64,000 nucleotides of DNA from Streptomyces cinerochromogenes. Lineage in GTDB: Bacteria > Actinomycetota > Actinomycetes > Streptomycetales > Streptomycetaceae. Positions 1-8,768 of this stretch are shown here, piece by piece. The DNA lies in the NCBI RefSeq assembly GCF_014648635.1, contig NZ_BMRM01000011.1, forward strand, positions 62,001 through 126,000. The letters are read 5' to 3'. The stretch's first letter is position 1. Each line of letters opens with the position of its first letter. The notes under the pieces were generated by a model. It was given only the letters and a program-made list of their open reading frames with translations. It ran no database searches and was not told the origin of the DNA. The position numbers were made by a program, and so were the translations under genes.

Positions 1-247
1 TGCCGGCGGTGTAGCCGCGGCCGTCGCCTATGTCCTCGATGTACTTGTACTGGGCCTTCCAGTCGAGCGAGGAGTTCTCCGCGCTCGACACCAGTTTCAT
101 GGCGATCTCCTTCTTCGCCGGGTCGTCCAGACCGGGTGCGGCGGCCGAGGCCGTACGGTCCCGGGCGACACCGACCAGGACGGCCGAGGCGACGGCACCG
201 AGCCCGGCGACGACGGCCCGGCGGGAGAGACGGTTCCTGTTCAGCAC
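1..247 (-). CDS. csn: GH46 chitosanase, N-terminal part (cut by window edge)
   Basis: The window holds the first ~82 codons of a secreted endo-chitosanase that hydrolyses beta-1,4-glucosamine polymers outside the cell. The N-terminus reads NRNRLSRRAVVAGLGAV, a twin-arginine-like motif followed by a hydrophobic stretch and an Ala-rich cleavage zone. The mature start LDDPAKKEIAMKLVSSAENS and SLDWKAQYKYIEDIGDGRGY match the GH46 family as I remember it from Streptomyces N174 chitosanase. The Glu in SSAENS corresponds to that family's general acid. The GTG start at 247 has GGAG five bases upstream. The rest of the gene, including the second catalytic residue, lies outside the window. Confidence 0.9.
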   Translation of the reverse strand, partial: MLNRNRLSRRAVVAGLGAVASAVLVGVARDRTASAAAPGLDDPAKKEIAMKLVSSAENSSLDWKAQYKYIEDIGDGRGYTAG

Positions 248-392
248 GGGGGCTCCAAGAAGTCGTGGGGGGTGGGGAGTTGCCCACTGGTAGGAAAGTT
301 TCCTGTCAAACGCACGAACCGGTACCCGGCCGGTGCGAAGTTCGTACGATCGAACAAACCCACGTTCCCCGAAGTGCCCCGGAGCCGGCGGC

Positions 393-1937
393 TCAGCCGC
401 GCCGCGCCCCCTCCTGCTGCCGCGCGACAGCGTACAGCTCCTGCGAGGTGGTGATGAGGTCGCGCAGTTCCTCCCGCGAACCGACCATCGGCTGCGAGCC
501 CTTGAGCGGGACCTGCGCGCTCTCGGGCAGGAAGCGCACGGTCAGCAGGCCGATGGCACCGGCCAGCATCAGGTAGTAGGCGGGCATGAGGTCGTCCCCG
601 GTGACGCCGACCAGCGCGGCGGTGACCAGCGGGGTGGTGCCTCCGAACGCGGCGACGGCGACGTTGAACCCGATGCCCATGGCCGCGTAGCGGACGGCGG
701 TCGGGAACAGGGCGGGCAGGGTCGCCGCACTGGGCGCGGCGAAGCAGGCCAGCAGCGTGGCCAGGAGCAGCACCCCGAGGATCGGCGGCCAGGTGCCGTG
801 CGCCTTGATCAACAGGAAGGCGGGCACGGCGAGCACGATCATCGCGGCGGCGGCGACGGCGTAGAGCGGCCGCCGGCCCACCCGGTCGCTGAGCCGGCCC
901 AGGAAGGTGATCAGGACGACGATCCACACCATGCCGACGAGCACGAGCAGGTCGGCGGAGCCGCTGGAGCGGTGCAGCGTCTCGGTCTGATAGGTCGGCA
1001 GATAGCCGGTGACCATGTAGTTGGTGACGTTGTAGAGCAGCACCAGGCCCATGCACACGAGCAGGGGCCGCCAGTGGTTCCTGACGATGTCCTTGAACTC
1101 GCTGCCCGCCGACTCCTGCGCCAGCTCCTTCTCGTGTGCGTCCAGTTGCTGCTGGAAGGCCGGGGACTCCTCCAGCTTCAGCCGCATGTACAGGCCGATC
1201 ACGCCGAGGGGTCCGGCGATCAGGAACGGCACGCGCCAGCCCCAGGAGAGCATCTGGTCGTCCGTCAGGGCCAGGTTGAGCGCGGTGACCAGGGCCGAGC
1301 CGAGGGCGTACCCGGTGAAGGTGCCGAAGTCGAGCCAGCTGGAGAGGAACCCGCGCCGGCGGTCCGGGGAGTACTCGGCGACGAAGGTGGTGGCGCCGCC
1401 GTACTCGCCGCCGGTGGAGAACCCCTGGACCATGCGGGCCAGCAGGAGCAGCACGGGCGCGGCGATGCCGAGGGTGGCGTAGCCGGGGATGACGCCGATG
1501 GCGAAGGTGCCCGCCGCCATCATGATCATGGTGGTGGCGAGGACCTTCTGCCGGCCGATCCGGTCGCCGAGCGGCCCGAAGACCAACCCGCCCAGGGGCC
1601 GTACGACGAAGGCGGCGGCGAAGGTCGCGAACGAGGAGATGACCTGCGCGGCCGGGGAGGCGCCCGGGAAGAACACCTTGCCGATGGTGGCGGCGAGATA
1701 GCTGTAGACGCCGAAGTCGAACCACTCCATGCAGTTGCCGAGCGCGGAGGCGCCGACGGCGCGCCGGAGCAGCGGAGGCTCGACGACCTGGACGTCGTCG
1801 GCACGGAAGGCCCGCCGGTTGCGGCGCAGTCTGCGGGTCAGCTCCTCCCGGACCTGGCGCGGCAGCCGCGCCACGGCCCCCGGTGCCCGCTGCCCGCCGC
1901 GGGCCCGCTCTTCCTCACCGGACATCGCACCACTCAC
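393..1937 (-). CDS. MFS transporter, metabolite:H+ symporter (ProP/MHS type)
   Basis: A 514-residue 12-helix major facilitator of the metabolite/H+ symporter branch, whose members import osmolytes or small organic acids (proline/betaine, alpha-ketoglutarate, shikimate). The hallmark ALGNCMEWFDFGVYSYLA precedes helix 1. The loop 2/3 motif GPLGDRIGRQKVL and the motif GGEYGGATTFVAEY are both intact. The first ~60 residues are an Arg-rich cytoplasmic extension. The GTG start at 1937 follows GGAGGAGG; an ATG lies four codons on. The gene is divergent from the aldo/keto reductase. The substrate cannot be read from sequence. Confidence 0.9.
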   Translation of the reverse strand: MSGAMSGEEERARGGQRAPGAVARLPRQVREELTRRLRRNRRAFRADDVQVVEPPLLRRAVGASALGNCMEWFDFGVYSYLAATIGKVFFPGASPAAQVISSFATFAAAFVVRPLGGLVFGPLGDRIGRQKVLATTMIMMAAGTFAIGVIPGYATLGIAAPVLLLLARMVQGFSTGGEYGGATTFVAEYSPDRRRGFLSSWLDFGTFTGYALGSALVTALNLALTDDQMLSWGWRVPFLIAGPLGVIGLYMRLKLEESPAFQQQLDAHEKELAQESAGSEFKDIVRNHWRPLLVCMGLVLLYNVTNYMVTGYLPTYQTETLHRSSGSADLLVLVGMVWIVVLITFLGRLSDRVGRRPLYAVAAAAMIVLAVPAFLLIKAHGTWPPILGVLLLATLLACFAAPSAATLPALFPTAVRYAAMGIGFNVAVAAFGGTTPLVTAALVGVTGDDLMPAYYLMLAGAIGLLTVRFLPESAQVPLKGSQPMVGSREELRDLITTSQELYAVARQQEGARRG

Positions 1938-2115
1938 GGGCGCCTCCTCCTCTCGCTCCGCTGATCACCGCCTGCCCCTGTGGGCGATTAAGAAACGGAA
2001 CCTCTCAATCCCATCCGGGACGGCGGTTGGACTTGCGCGGTCGCAGGAAGCAGGGTGGACGGGCCCGTGCGCACACGCACGGGCAACCCCTACCGCACCA
2101 CCCGGAGAAGACCCG

Positions 2116-3156
2116 ATGACGTACGTCGCGGACCCCGCTCGCTACGACGGCACCATGCGCTACCGGCGCACCGGCCGTTCCGGACTGGATCTCCCGCTCC
2201 TGTCCCTGGGCTACTGGCACAACTTCGGCGACGACCGCCCGTTCGAGACCCAGCGCGAGATCGCGCTGCGCGCCTTCGACCTCGGGATCACCCACCATGA
2301 CCTGGCCAACAACTACGGCCCGCCCTACGGCGCGGCGGAGCTGAACTTCGGACGGCTGCTGAAGCGGGACCTGGCGCCGTACCGGGACGAGCTGGTGATC
2401 TCCACCAAGGCCGGCTGGGACATGTGGCCCGGCCCCTACGGACAGGGCGGCGGTTCCCGCAAGTACCTGCTGGCCTCGCTGGACCAGTCGCTCAGCCGGA
2501 TGGGCGTGGACTACGTCGACATCTTCTACTCCCACCGGCTGGACGGAAGCACGCCGCTGGAGGAGACCATGGGCGCGCTCGACACCGCCGTCCGCCAGGG
2601 CAAGGCGCTGTACGTCGGCATCTCGTCCTACGACGCCGAGCGCACCCGGCAGGCCGCCGCGATCCTGCGCGACCTCGGCACCCCGCTGCTGATCCACCAG
2701 CCGTCGTACAGCATGCTCAACCGCTGGATCGAGACCGACGGCCTGCTGGACGCGGCCCAGGACGAGGGCTTCGGTGTCATCGGCTTCACGGCGCTCGCCC
2801 AGGGCCTGCTGACCGGCCGCTACCTGGACGGCGTCCCGCAGGACTCGCGGGCGGCGCGGGGGACGTCCCTGGACGCCTCCTGGCTGACCGACGACCTGCG
2901 GGACCGGCTGCGCGCCCTGAACGGCATCGCGGCCCGGCGCGGGCAGACCCTGGCCCAGCTGGCGCTGGCCTGGGCACTCCGGGACGAGCGGGTGACCTCG
3001 CTGGTCATCGGCGCCTCCCGCGTCGAGCAGCTGGAGCAGAACGTCGCCGCGCTGGAGAACCTCGCCTTCAGCGAGGAGGAGCTGGCCGAGATCGACCGGT
3101 ACGCGACCGAGGGCGGCGTCGACCTGTGGCGGGACGCCCGGCTCGGAAAGATCTAG
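2116..3156 (+). CDS. aldo/keto reductase (L-glyceraldehyde-3-phosphate reductase-like)
   Basis: A 346-residue NADPH-dependent (beta/alpha)8 oxidoreductase of the YghZ/Gpr-type AKR branch, which reduces small aldehydes including L-glyceraldehyde 3-phosphate and methylglyoxal. The catalytic tetrad is visible: Asp and Tyr around HHDLANNYGPPYG, Lys in ISTKAGW and His in FYSHRLDG. The C-terminal cofactor region SLVIGASRVEQLEQNVAAL is complete. The ATG at 2116 follows GGAGAAG. Length is normal for the family. It stands alone after the divergent MFS gene, so no pathway can be inferred from neighbours. Confidence 0.88.
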   Translation: MTYVADPARYDGTMRYRRTGRSGLDLPLLSLGYWHNFGDDRPFETQREIALRAFDLGITHHDLANNYGPPYGAAELNFGRLLKRDLAPYRDELVISTKAGWDMWPGPYGQGGGSRKYLLASLDQSLSRMGVDYVDIFYSHRLDGSTPLEETMGALDTAVRQGKALYVGISSYDAERTRQAAAILRDLGTPLLIHQPSYSMLNRWIETDGLLDAAQDEGFGVIGFTALAQGLLTGRYLDGVPQDSRAARGTSLDASWLTDDLRDRLRALNGIAARRGQTLAQLALAWALRDERVTSLVIGASRVEQLEQNVAALENLAFSEEELAEIDRYATEGGVDLWRDARLGKI

Positions 3157-3274
3157 GGGAATGTGACATGGGTCACAGACGTAGGGGAAAAGTAGGACAT
3201 AATTGGAGTCATTCGGACACCGTTGTCATCCCCTTCCCCGTGACCCTCCCGCACCCCAAGGAGCCGCTCACCGC

Positions 3275-3466
3275 ATGGCGTACGGAGCCCACCGCAGTCC
3301 CCTCCTGCCTCCCCGCCCCGACCTGGCCCTCGCCCGCGACTGCGAGCAGTGCCTCGGCTGGGGAACCGTCGTGACCCGCGACGGGAACCACGAACTGTGC
3401 CACCTGTGCCAGCCCGATCCCGGCCCCGACGGGAGCACCGCGGCCTCCAGCTCCTCCGGCTCCTAG
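3275..3466 (+). CDS. small double-CxxC protein
   Basis: A 63-residue protein with two CxxC pairs, CEQC and CHLC, about 16 residues apart, flanking GWGTVVTRDGNHEL. This looks like a minimal zinc ribbon or rubredoxin-like knuckle. The tail is Ser/Gly-rich and disordered. I recognise it only as a conserved-looking streptomycete small protein, and its function is unknown. The ATG at 3275 has AAGGAG about 11 bases upstream; an upstream in-frame ATG would extend it but lacks a ribosome site. A CATAAT -10-like hexamer lies at 3198-3203. An 11-C homopolymer follows the gene at 3474-3484. Confidence 0.65.
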   Translation: MAYGAHRSPLLPPRPDLALARDCEQCLGWGTVVTRDGNHELCHLCQPDPGPDGSTAASSSSGS

Positions 3467-3581
3467 GGCTCCGCCCCCCCCCCCTGCCCGACCGAGCACC
3501 CTCCCTGCGGTGATCAATGCCGAGGTAGGGTTCGGCTAAAGGTTTCACCAAGAAACGTTCAAGCCGGGCAGGGGGGCAGCC

Positions 3582-4067
3582 ATGAGCGCCGCACGCACCA
3601 GCAGGACGCCGTTGCCGGGAATCGGCGTCCGGTACGACCTCACGACACGCGAGCACCGTCACCTGTCCGTGGTGGCCCACCGGGACGGCTCCCGGACGCT
3701 GAGCGCCTACCGGCGCGACGATCCGGACGACTGCGCGCTCTCGGTCCACCTCACGGGGTCCGAGGCGGAGTCGCTGGTGGACGCACTGAAGCCGACCCAC
3801 CACAGTCCCACCCTGCTGTCCACGACGGAGCTGGGCCTGGTGGCCGAGCGGATCGAGCTGCCCGGTGCCTCGCACTGGAACGGACGGCTGCTCGGCGAGA
3901 CCCGGATGCGCACCGAGACCGGCGTGTCGATCGTGGCGGTCCTGCGCCGCGCCGAGGCGATCCCCTCCCCCGGCCCCGGCTTCCGGCTGGCCGGCGGGGA
4001 CACGCTGATCGTCATCGGCACCCGCGAGGGCGTCGAGGCCGCCGCCGCGATACTCGGGCGGGAGTGA
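3582..4067 (+). CDS. cation:proton antiporter regulatory subunit (KhtT-like, TrkA-C)
   Basis: A 161-residue soluble protein ending in a TrkA-C/RCK-C domain (about residues 85-160: AERIELPGASHWNGRLL through GGDTLIVIGTREGVEAA). KhtT-type partners bind ligand and gate a CPA2 antiporter. The N-terminal ~80 residues form a separate small domain typical of this subfamily. Its stop codon is at the start of the antiporter gene downstream (four-base overlap if that gene starts at GTG 4064, five-base gap if at ATG 4073). The two are therefore translated together and should form one membrane complex. A Gly-rich ribosome site precedes ATG 3582. Confidence 0.85.
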   Translation: MSAARTSRTPLPGIGVRYDLTTREHRHLSVVAHRDGSRTLSAYRRDDPDDCALSVHLTGSEAESLVDALKPTHHSPTLLSTTELGLVAERIELPGASHWNGRLLGETRMRTETGVSIVAVLRRAEAIPSPGPGFRLAGGDTLIVIGTREGVEAAAAILGRE

Positions 4068-4072
4068 GCCGG

Positions 4073-5296
4073 ATGCACTCTTCCGCGGTCTTCCTCATCG
4101 AGTTCGGCGCGATCATCCTGGGCCTCGGACTGCTGGGCCGGCTCGCCGCCCGCCTGCGCTTCTCGCCCATACCGCTCTACCTGCTGGCCGGGCTGGCCTT
4201 CGGCGAGGGCGGCCTGCTGCCGCTCGGCACCAGCGAGGAGTTCGTGGCGATCGGCGCCGAGATCGGCGTCGTCCTGCTGCTGCTCATGCTGGGCCTCGAA
4301 TACACGGCCGGCGATCTGGTCTCCAACCTGAAGACGCAGTACCCGGCCGGGATCGTCGACGCCACCCTCAACGCCCTGCCCGGTGCCGCCATGGCCCTGC
4401 TCCTGGGCTGGGGCCCGATCGCCGCCGTCGTCCTGGCCGGCATCACCTGGATCTCCTCCTCCGGCGTCATCGCCAAGGTCCTCGGCGACCTGGGCCGGAT
4501 CGGCAACCGGGAGACACCGGTGATCCTCAGCATCCTGGTGCTGGAGGACCTGTCCATGGCGGTGTACCTGCCCGTCGTCACCGCCCTGCTGGCCGGGACC
4601 GGCTTCGCCGCCGGCAGCGTCACGCTGGCCATCGCGCTCGGCGTGGCGGGCCTGGTGCTGCTGGTGGCCGTCCGCTACGGCCGGCACATCTCCCGGTTCG
4701 TCTCCACCGACGACCCCGAGAAGCTGCTGCTGGTGGTGCTCGGCCTGACCCTGGTGGTGGCCGGGGTCGCCCAGCAGCTCCAGGTCTCGGCGGCGGTCGG
4801 CGCGTTCCTGGTGGGCATCGCCCTGTCCGGGGAGGTCGCCGAGGGCGCGCACCACCTCCTCGCGCCGCTGCGGGACCTCTTCGCGGCGGTGTTCTTCGTC
4901 TTCTTCGGCCTCCACACCGATCCGGCGAGCATCCCGCCGGTGCTGCTGCCCGCCCTCGCCCTGGCCGTCGTCACCACCCTCACCAAGATCGCCACCGGTT
5001 ACTGGGCGGCCCGCCGCGCGGGCATCTCGGCCCGCGGCCGGTGGCGGGCCGGCGGCACCCTCGTCGCCCGCGGCGAGTTCTCGATCGTCATCGCGGGGCT
5101 CGCCGTCACCTCCGGCATCGACTCCGACCTGGGCCCGCTGGCCACCGCGTACGTGCTGCTCCTGGTCGTCCTCGGCCCGCTGACCGCCCGGTACACCGAG
5201 CCGCTCGCCCTCCGCCTGACCGGCTGCCGGGAACGGCCCACGGCACCGGAGGCCGCCTCGCGGGACGAGGAGGACGCGGCCGTCACCCGCTCCTGA
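4073..5296 (+). CDS. CPA2-family cation:proton antiporter (KhtU-like)
   Basis: A roughly 407-residue polytopic exchanger of the CPA2 (KefB/KhtU) superfamily, about 12 helices, predicted to expel K+ or another monovalent cation in exchange for H+. The sequence runs through typical Na+/H+-exchanger segments such as PIPLYLLAGLAFGEGG, ILVLEDLSMAVYLP, and VGAFLVGIALSGEVAEGAHHLLAPLRDLFAAVFFVFFG (here split by commas only for reading: VGAFLVGIALSGEVAEG, then HHLLAPLRDLFAAVFF). There is no C-terminal RCK domain, which fits with the separate KhtT-like protein upstream. ATG 4073 with GGAG eight bases before it is preferred over the overlapping GTG at 4064. Confidence 0.88.
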   Translation: MHSSAVFLIEFGAIILGLGLLGRLAARLRFSPIPLYLLAGLAFGEGGLLPLGTSEEFVAIGAEIGVVLLLLMLGLEYTAGDLVSNLKTQYPAGIVDATLNALPGAAMALLLGWGPIAAVVLAGITWISSSGVIAKVLGDLGRIGNRETPVILSILVLEDLSMAVYLPVVTALLAGTGFAAGSVTLAIALGVAGLVLLVAVRYGRHISRFVSTDDPEKLLLVVLGLTLVVAGVAQQLQVSAAVGAFLVGIALSGEVAEGAHHLLAPLRDLFAAVFFVFFGLHTDPASIPPVLLPALALAVVTTLTKIATGYWAARRAGISARGRWRAGGTLVARGEFSIVIAGLAVTSGIDSDLGPLATAYVLLLVVLGPLTARYTEPLALRLTGCRERPTAPEAASRDEEDAAVTRS

Positions 5297-5330
5297 CGGC
5301 CGTACGGCCGGGCCGTCGTACCGTGGAGGA

Positions 5331-5951
5331 ATGTCGCCACCCCTGCCCGGACCGCTGGCGGCGCTGGAGCCGCTGCTCGGCCACTACGGCTACTGGGCCG
5401 TGGGGGCCGTGGTCTTCGTGGAGGACTTCGGCGTCCCCGCCCCCGGCGAGACCATCCTCCTGGCCGCGGGGGTCTACGCGGGCGCGGGGCGGCTGAACGT
5501 GGCGGCCGTGGCGGTCATCGCGTTCGTCGCGGCCGTCGCCGGGGACAACCTCGGCTACCTGATCGGCCGGACCGGCGGGCGGGCCTTCGTGCACCGCTGG
5601 GGGCGGTACGTCCTCCTGACGCCGAAGCGGTTCGCGGCCGCCGAGGCCTTCTTCGCCCGGCACGGCGGCCGGATCGTCACGGTGGCCCGGTTCGTCGAAG
5701 GGCTGCGCCAGGCCAACGGCATCATCGCGGGCACGACCGGCATGCGCTGGCGCCGCTTCCTCGCCTTCAACGCCCTCGGCGCGGCTCTGTGGGTCGGTCT
5801 GTGGACCACCCTGGCCTACCTGGCGGGCGACCACATCACCGCGGTCTACGAGGAGATCAGGCGCTACCAGCCGTACGTCCTCCTCGCCGCCGCAGTCGCC
5901 GTGGCGGGCGTCGCCGGACGGCACGTCGCCCGCCGGCGCCGCGCATGCTGA
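5331..5951 (+). CDS. DedA-family membrane protein
   Basis: A 206-residue DedA/SNARE-associated (VTT) membrane protein. The family includes undecaprenyl-phosphate flippases and proteins needed for membrane homeostasis. Diagnostic features are FVEDFGVPAPGETILLAAG near the N-terminus, GDNLGYLIGRTGG, and the amphipathic GRIVTVARFVEGLRQANGIIAG with the conserved Arg residues. The C-terminal helix ends in a basic tail, RHVARRRRAC. It follows the antiporter by 34 bases on the same strand and may be co-transcribed. The ATG has GGAGGA immediately upstream, so the ribosome site is unusually close. Confidence 0.88.
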   Translation: MSPPLPGPLAALEPLLGHYGYWAVGAVVFVEDFGVPAPGETILLAAGVYAGAGRLNVAAVAVIAFVAAVAGDNLGYLIGRTGGRAFVHRWGRYVLLTPKRFAAAEAFFARHGGRIVTVARFVEGLRQANGIIAGTTGMRWRRFLAFNALGAALWVGLWTTLAYLAGDHITAVYEEIRRYQPYVLLAAAVAVAGVAGRHVARRRRAC

Positions 5952-6088
5952 CCTCGCGGCATCAGGCGCAGCCGGCGCCCTGGACGGTGACGAGCCGAGG
6001 GACCTCGTACATTCCTGGTTTGGACACCGTCGGAGCGGCAATCCGGATGTCGACCGAAGACCGCGTCGAAGTGGGGATGTGACACACG

Positions 6089-6262
6089 ATGGCCGGCAAC
6101 CAGAAGGCGAAGGCCAAGGCGGAACAGGCCAAGGGCAAGGCCAAGGAGGCCGCGGCCCGCGCCGTCGGGAACGAGAGCAAAGAGGCCGAAGGCCGCATGG
6201 AAGGCGCGCGCGGGGACGCCCGGCAGGCCAAGGAGAAGATCAAGGACGTCTTCAAGCACTGA
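6089..6262 (+). CDS. CsbD-family stress protein
   Basis: A 57-residue, highly charged Lys/Ala/Glu-rich helical protein (MAGNQKAKAKAEQAKGKAKE, then RAVGNESKEAEGRMEGARGD, ending KEKIKDVFKH). This is the CsbD/YjbJ signature of abundant general-stress proteins in bacteria. The molecular role of the family is unresolved. It is too short for most gene finders' cut-offs but its codon pattern and family match are clear. The start is ATG 6089. A perfect 15-bp terminator stem follows at 6287-6325, so it forms a single-gene unit. Confidence 0.85.
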   Translation: MAGNQKAKAKAEQAKGKAKEAAARAVGNESKEAEGRMEGARGDARQAKEKIKDVFKH

Positions 6263-6286
6263 GCGTGCGCGGGTCCGGCTGTGCCG

Positions 6287-6325
6287 CGGGCCCGGAGATC
6301 CAGCCGAGGCGGATCTCCGGGCCCG
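6287..6325 (+). terminator. strong hairpin terminator after csbD
   Basis: A perfect 15-bp inverted repeat, CGGGCCCGGAGATCC at 6287-6301 and GGATCTCCGGGCCCG at 6311-6325, with a nine-base loop, starts 24 bases after the CsbD stop codon. There is no U-run, which is normal for streptomycete terminators. Confidence 0.85.
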
Positions 6326-6475
6326 TTCCCTGTGTCCCGGGGCTTCCCGCGCATCCGGAGGATTCCTCGGACACGTCCCCTTGACCGGCGCGGCATGGGG
6401 TAACCGAGCAGGGACGGCAACGACCCCCTGTGCACAGGAGGGGCCCCAGACCCCGAAGGACAAGGGCGACGAGGT

Positions 6476-6925
6476 ATGGACATCCCGCTCAGGACCCACG
6501 CGACGACGCAGGACCGGCCTACGGCCCTGCGCTACAGCCGCACATGGGACACCGGCGTATCCAGCATCGGCGAGGCCAGAGACGCCGTCGCCGCCCTGCT
6601 GGCCCGGGCGCGGCCGCAGCCAGGGCGGCGGCCGGTGCAGGACGCCCAGCTCGTCGTCAGCGAACTGATCACCAACGCGGCCAAGCACGCGCCCGGCCCG
6701 TGCGCGCTCGGTCTGGAGCTGCTGCCCGGCGCCGAGGCGCTGCGCATCACCGTCACGGACACCTCCCCGGAGCCGCCGCGGCGACGCCCTCCCGATCCCC
6801 GGCGCGTCGGCGGCCACGGCCTGCACCTCGTGGCGATGCTCTCCCGCGGGCTGGAGGTGATCCGCCTGTCCCACGGCAAGCGGGTCACCACGACCGTTCC
6901 GCTCGACCCCGCCGGGTCCGGCTGA
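6476..6925 (+). CDS. ATP-binding protein, RsbW-like anti-sigma/serine kinase
   Basis: A 149-residue GHKL/HATPase_c domain protein of the RsbW/SpoIIAB-like set found in dozens of copies in streptomycetes. Members phosphorylate anti-anti-sigma factors or bind sigma factors. The N-box is VVSELITNAAKHAP (residues ~60-74), the G1-type DTSPE motif follows, and GGHGLHLVAMLS forms the G2 box. Little exists outside the ATPase fold. ATG 6476 is the start. No sigma factor or antagonist lies beside it, so its partner is unknown. Two SpoIIE-type phosphatases elsewhere in the window are of the matching regulatory class. Confidence 0.85.
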   Translation: MDIPLRTHATTQDRPTALRYSRTWDTGVSSIGEARDAVAALLARARPQPGRRPVQDAQLVVSELITNAAKHAPGPCALGLELLPGAEALRITVTDTSPEPPRRRPPDPRRVGGHGLHLVAMLSRGLEVIRLSHGKRVTTTVPLDPAGSG

Positions 6926-7056
6926 ACCGGTTCTGCACGAGCGGGTCGGCCAGACGCCTGCGGCAGGGCTCCGCCCGACCCCGCGGCGGCCGGCCGAGCC
7001 GGTCCTGCGGGGCGGTCAGCCGGGCGCCCGCAGCAGGACGCCGAGGCGGGTGCGCG

Positions 7057-7736
7057 ACGGCCCAGACGGACGTCGCCGGACACACGATCGTCTGGGACGT
7101 GCTCCTGCCCGGTGTGGTGCTGCCCGCGCTGCTCTTCCTGGTCCTGCACGGCTGTCCGTACATCGAGCGCCGGCTCACCGGCCCACGGCCCGAGCAGCAC
7201 CTGTGCGGCCGGCCGCGCGACCAGCCCACGCGCACCGCGCCGGGCGCGGCCGCCGTCTCCGGGTACGGCGCGTGCTGCTGCCGGCGGGCGAGCAGGACGT
7301 GCCGGCGTACCCGTTCGGCCTGCCGGTGGAGTTCCTGACCCGGACCCTGCGGACCGCGCTGTTCGTGGTGCCGTTCCTCACGTACCACCTCACCCAGCGG
7401 GCCTGCCTGGGGCTGCAGGCCGCCGACCGGCGGCGGATCCTGGAGGGAGGGACGACCGGCGAGGTACGGCGCACGGCGGGCGGCGGCTACGAGGAGGCGC
7501 ACACGCTGCTGTCCCGCGAGGAGGCCTACCGCACCCTCGTCCGGGACACATCCCGGCCGCGCGCCGAGGGCACGGAGGCCTGGCGCTGGTTCCACCGGCA
7601 CCGGCTGCGCAACGCCCTCAGCCGCTGGTACTTCGCCAGGAGTGTGGAGATGCCGGCCACCGCCTGGGAGAGGCGCCGGATCGAGGGAGTGCGGGCCGCG
7701 CCGGGCGAGGTACCCGGGCGGGAAGGCGAGCCATGA
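7057..7736 (+). pseudogene. remnant of a cytochrome bc complex cytochrome b (QcrB-like) gene
   Basis: Only the C-terminal part of a QcrB-type cytochrome b survives. Residues TAQTDVAGHTIVWDVLLPGV, then LLFLVLHGCPYIERRLTGP and EQHLCGRPRDQPTRTA, lie in one frame up to about 7269. The sequence continues in another frame as LLPAGEQDVPAYPFGLPVEF, LTQRACLGLQAADRRRILEG and ARSVEMPATAWERRRIEG. A one-base loss (or two-base gain) near 7270 explains the switch. The haem-binding four-helix part is absent, and nothing resembling it is visible between 6926 and 7056. It probably once belonged to the adjoining formate dehydrogenase electron-transfer cluster. Confidence 0.8.
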
Positions 7737-7751
7737 GCGAGGAGGCACCAC

Positions 7752-8768
7752 ATGGGCGAGGGCGCTGAGGGCCGGGAGAACCTCCTGTACGGGCCGGAGC
7801 CGGACGTGGCCGGGGCGGCCGGTTATCCGGACGCCCCGCCGCGGATGGGCTTCTTCACCGACACCTCGGTGTGCATCGGCTGCAAGGCCTGCGAGGTCGC
7901 CTGCAAGGAGTGGAACGCCGTCCCGGAGGACGGGCTCCTGCTGACCGGCATGTCCTACGACAACACCCAGGGCCTCGGCGCCGACACCTGGCGGCACGTG
8001 GCCTTCATCGAGCAGCGCAAGCCGCTGGCCGGACAGGAACCCGGGGTCGCGCACGAGGACGTGGACGTCTTCGCCGCCGCGTCCCGGCTCGGCACCGGCG
8101 CCGCCTCCCCGGGGCCGGGCGCCACCGCTCCCCCGCCGGACCGGGCTCCCGAGGGCGCGCCCGCCGGGGAGATCTCGCCCCTGTCCCCCGACGGGCGCAC
8201 GGAGTTGCGCTGGCTGATGGCGTCCGACGTGTGCAAGCACTGCACGCACGCCGCCTGCCTGGACGTGTGCCCGACGGGCTCGCTGTTCCGCACCGAGTTC
8301 GGCACGGTCGTCGTCCAGGAGGACATCTGCAACGGCTGCGGCTACTGCGTGCCCGCCTGCCCGTACGGCGTGATCGACCAGCGCAAGGACGACGGCCGGG
8401 TGTGGAAGTGCACACTGTGCTACGACCGGCTGGGCGTCGGCATGGAACCGGCGTGCGCGAAGTCCTGTCCGACGGACTCGATCCAGTTCGGTCCGCTGGA
8501 GGAGCTGCGGGAGCGTGCGCAGGCCCGGGTGGCGCAGCTGCACGCGGCCGGTGTGACCGACGCGCGCCTGTACGGCGAGAGCCCGGAGGACGGTGTCGGC
8601 GGCGACGGCGCGTTCTTCCTGCTGCTGGACGAGCCGGAGGTGTACGGCCTGCCACCGGACCCGGTGGTCACCACCCGGGACCTGCCCGACATGTGGCGGC
8701 ACGCGGCGCTGGCCGCCGTCTCGCTGGTCGCGCTCGCCGCCGGCAGCTTCGTGCGGAGGCCGCGATGA
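7752..8768 (+). CDS. fdhB: formate dehydrogenase iron-sulfur (beta) subunit
   Basis: A 338-residue ferredoxin-type electron-transfer subunit with four cysteine clusters: CIGCKACEVAC (~residue 40), CKHCTHAACLDVC (~162), CNGCGYCVPAC (~195) and CTLCYDRLGVGMEPACAKSC (~220). This is the four-[4Fe-4S] pattern of FdnH/FdoH-like subunits, which pass electrons from the molybdenum or tungsten subunit to the membrane partner. An Ala/Pro/Gly-rich insertion sits between clusters 1 and 2. A C-terminal hydrophobic segment (AALAAVSLVALAAGSFV) could anchor it. GAGGAGG precedes ATG 7752. It overlaps nrfD by ATGA, indicating translational coupling. Confidence 0.92.
   Translation: MGEGAEGRENLLYGPEPDVAGAAGYPDAPPRMGFFTDTSVCIGCKACEVACKEWNAVPEDGLLLTGMSYDNTQGLGADTWRHVAFIEQRKPLAGQEPGVAHEDVDVFAAASRLGTGAASPGPGATAPPPDRAPEGAPAGEISPLSPDGRTELRWLMASDVCKHCTHAACLDVCPTGSLFRTEFGTVVVQEDICNGCGYCVPACPYGVIDQRKDDGRVWKCTLCYDRLGVGMEPACAKSCPTDSIQFGPLEELRERAQARVAQLHAAGVTDARLYGESPEDGVGGDGAFFLLLDEPEVYGLPPDPVVTTRDLPDMWRHAALAAVSLVALAAGSFVRRPR

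Noticed and set aside
241..1725. 494-codon minus frame overlapping the MFS gene
   Set aside because: Arg/Pro/His-rich shadow frame; the 514-residue frame has helices and MFS motifs.
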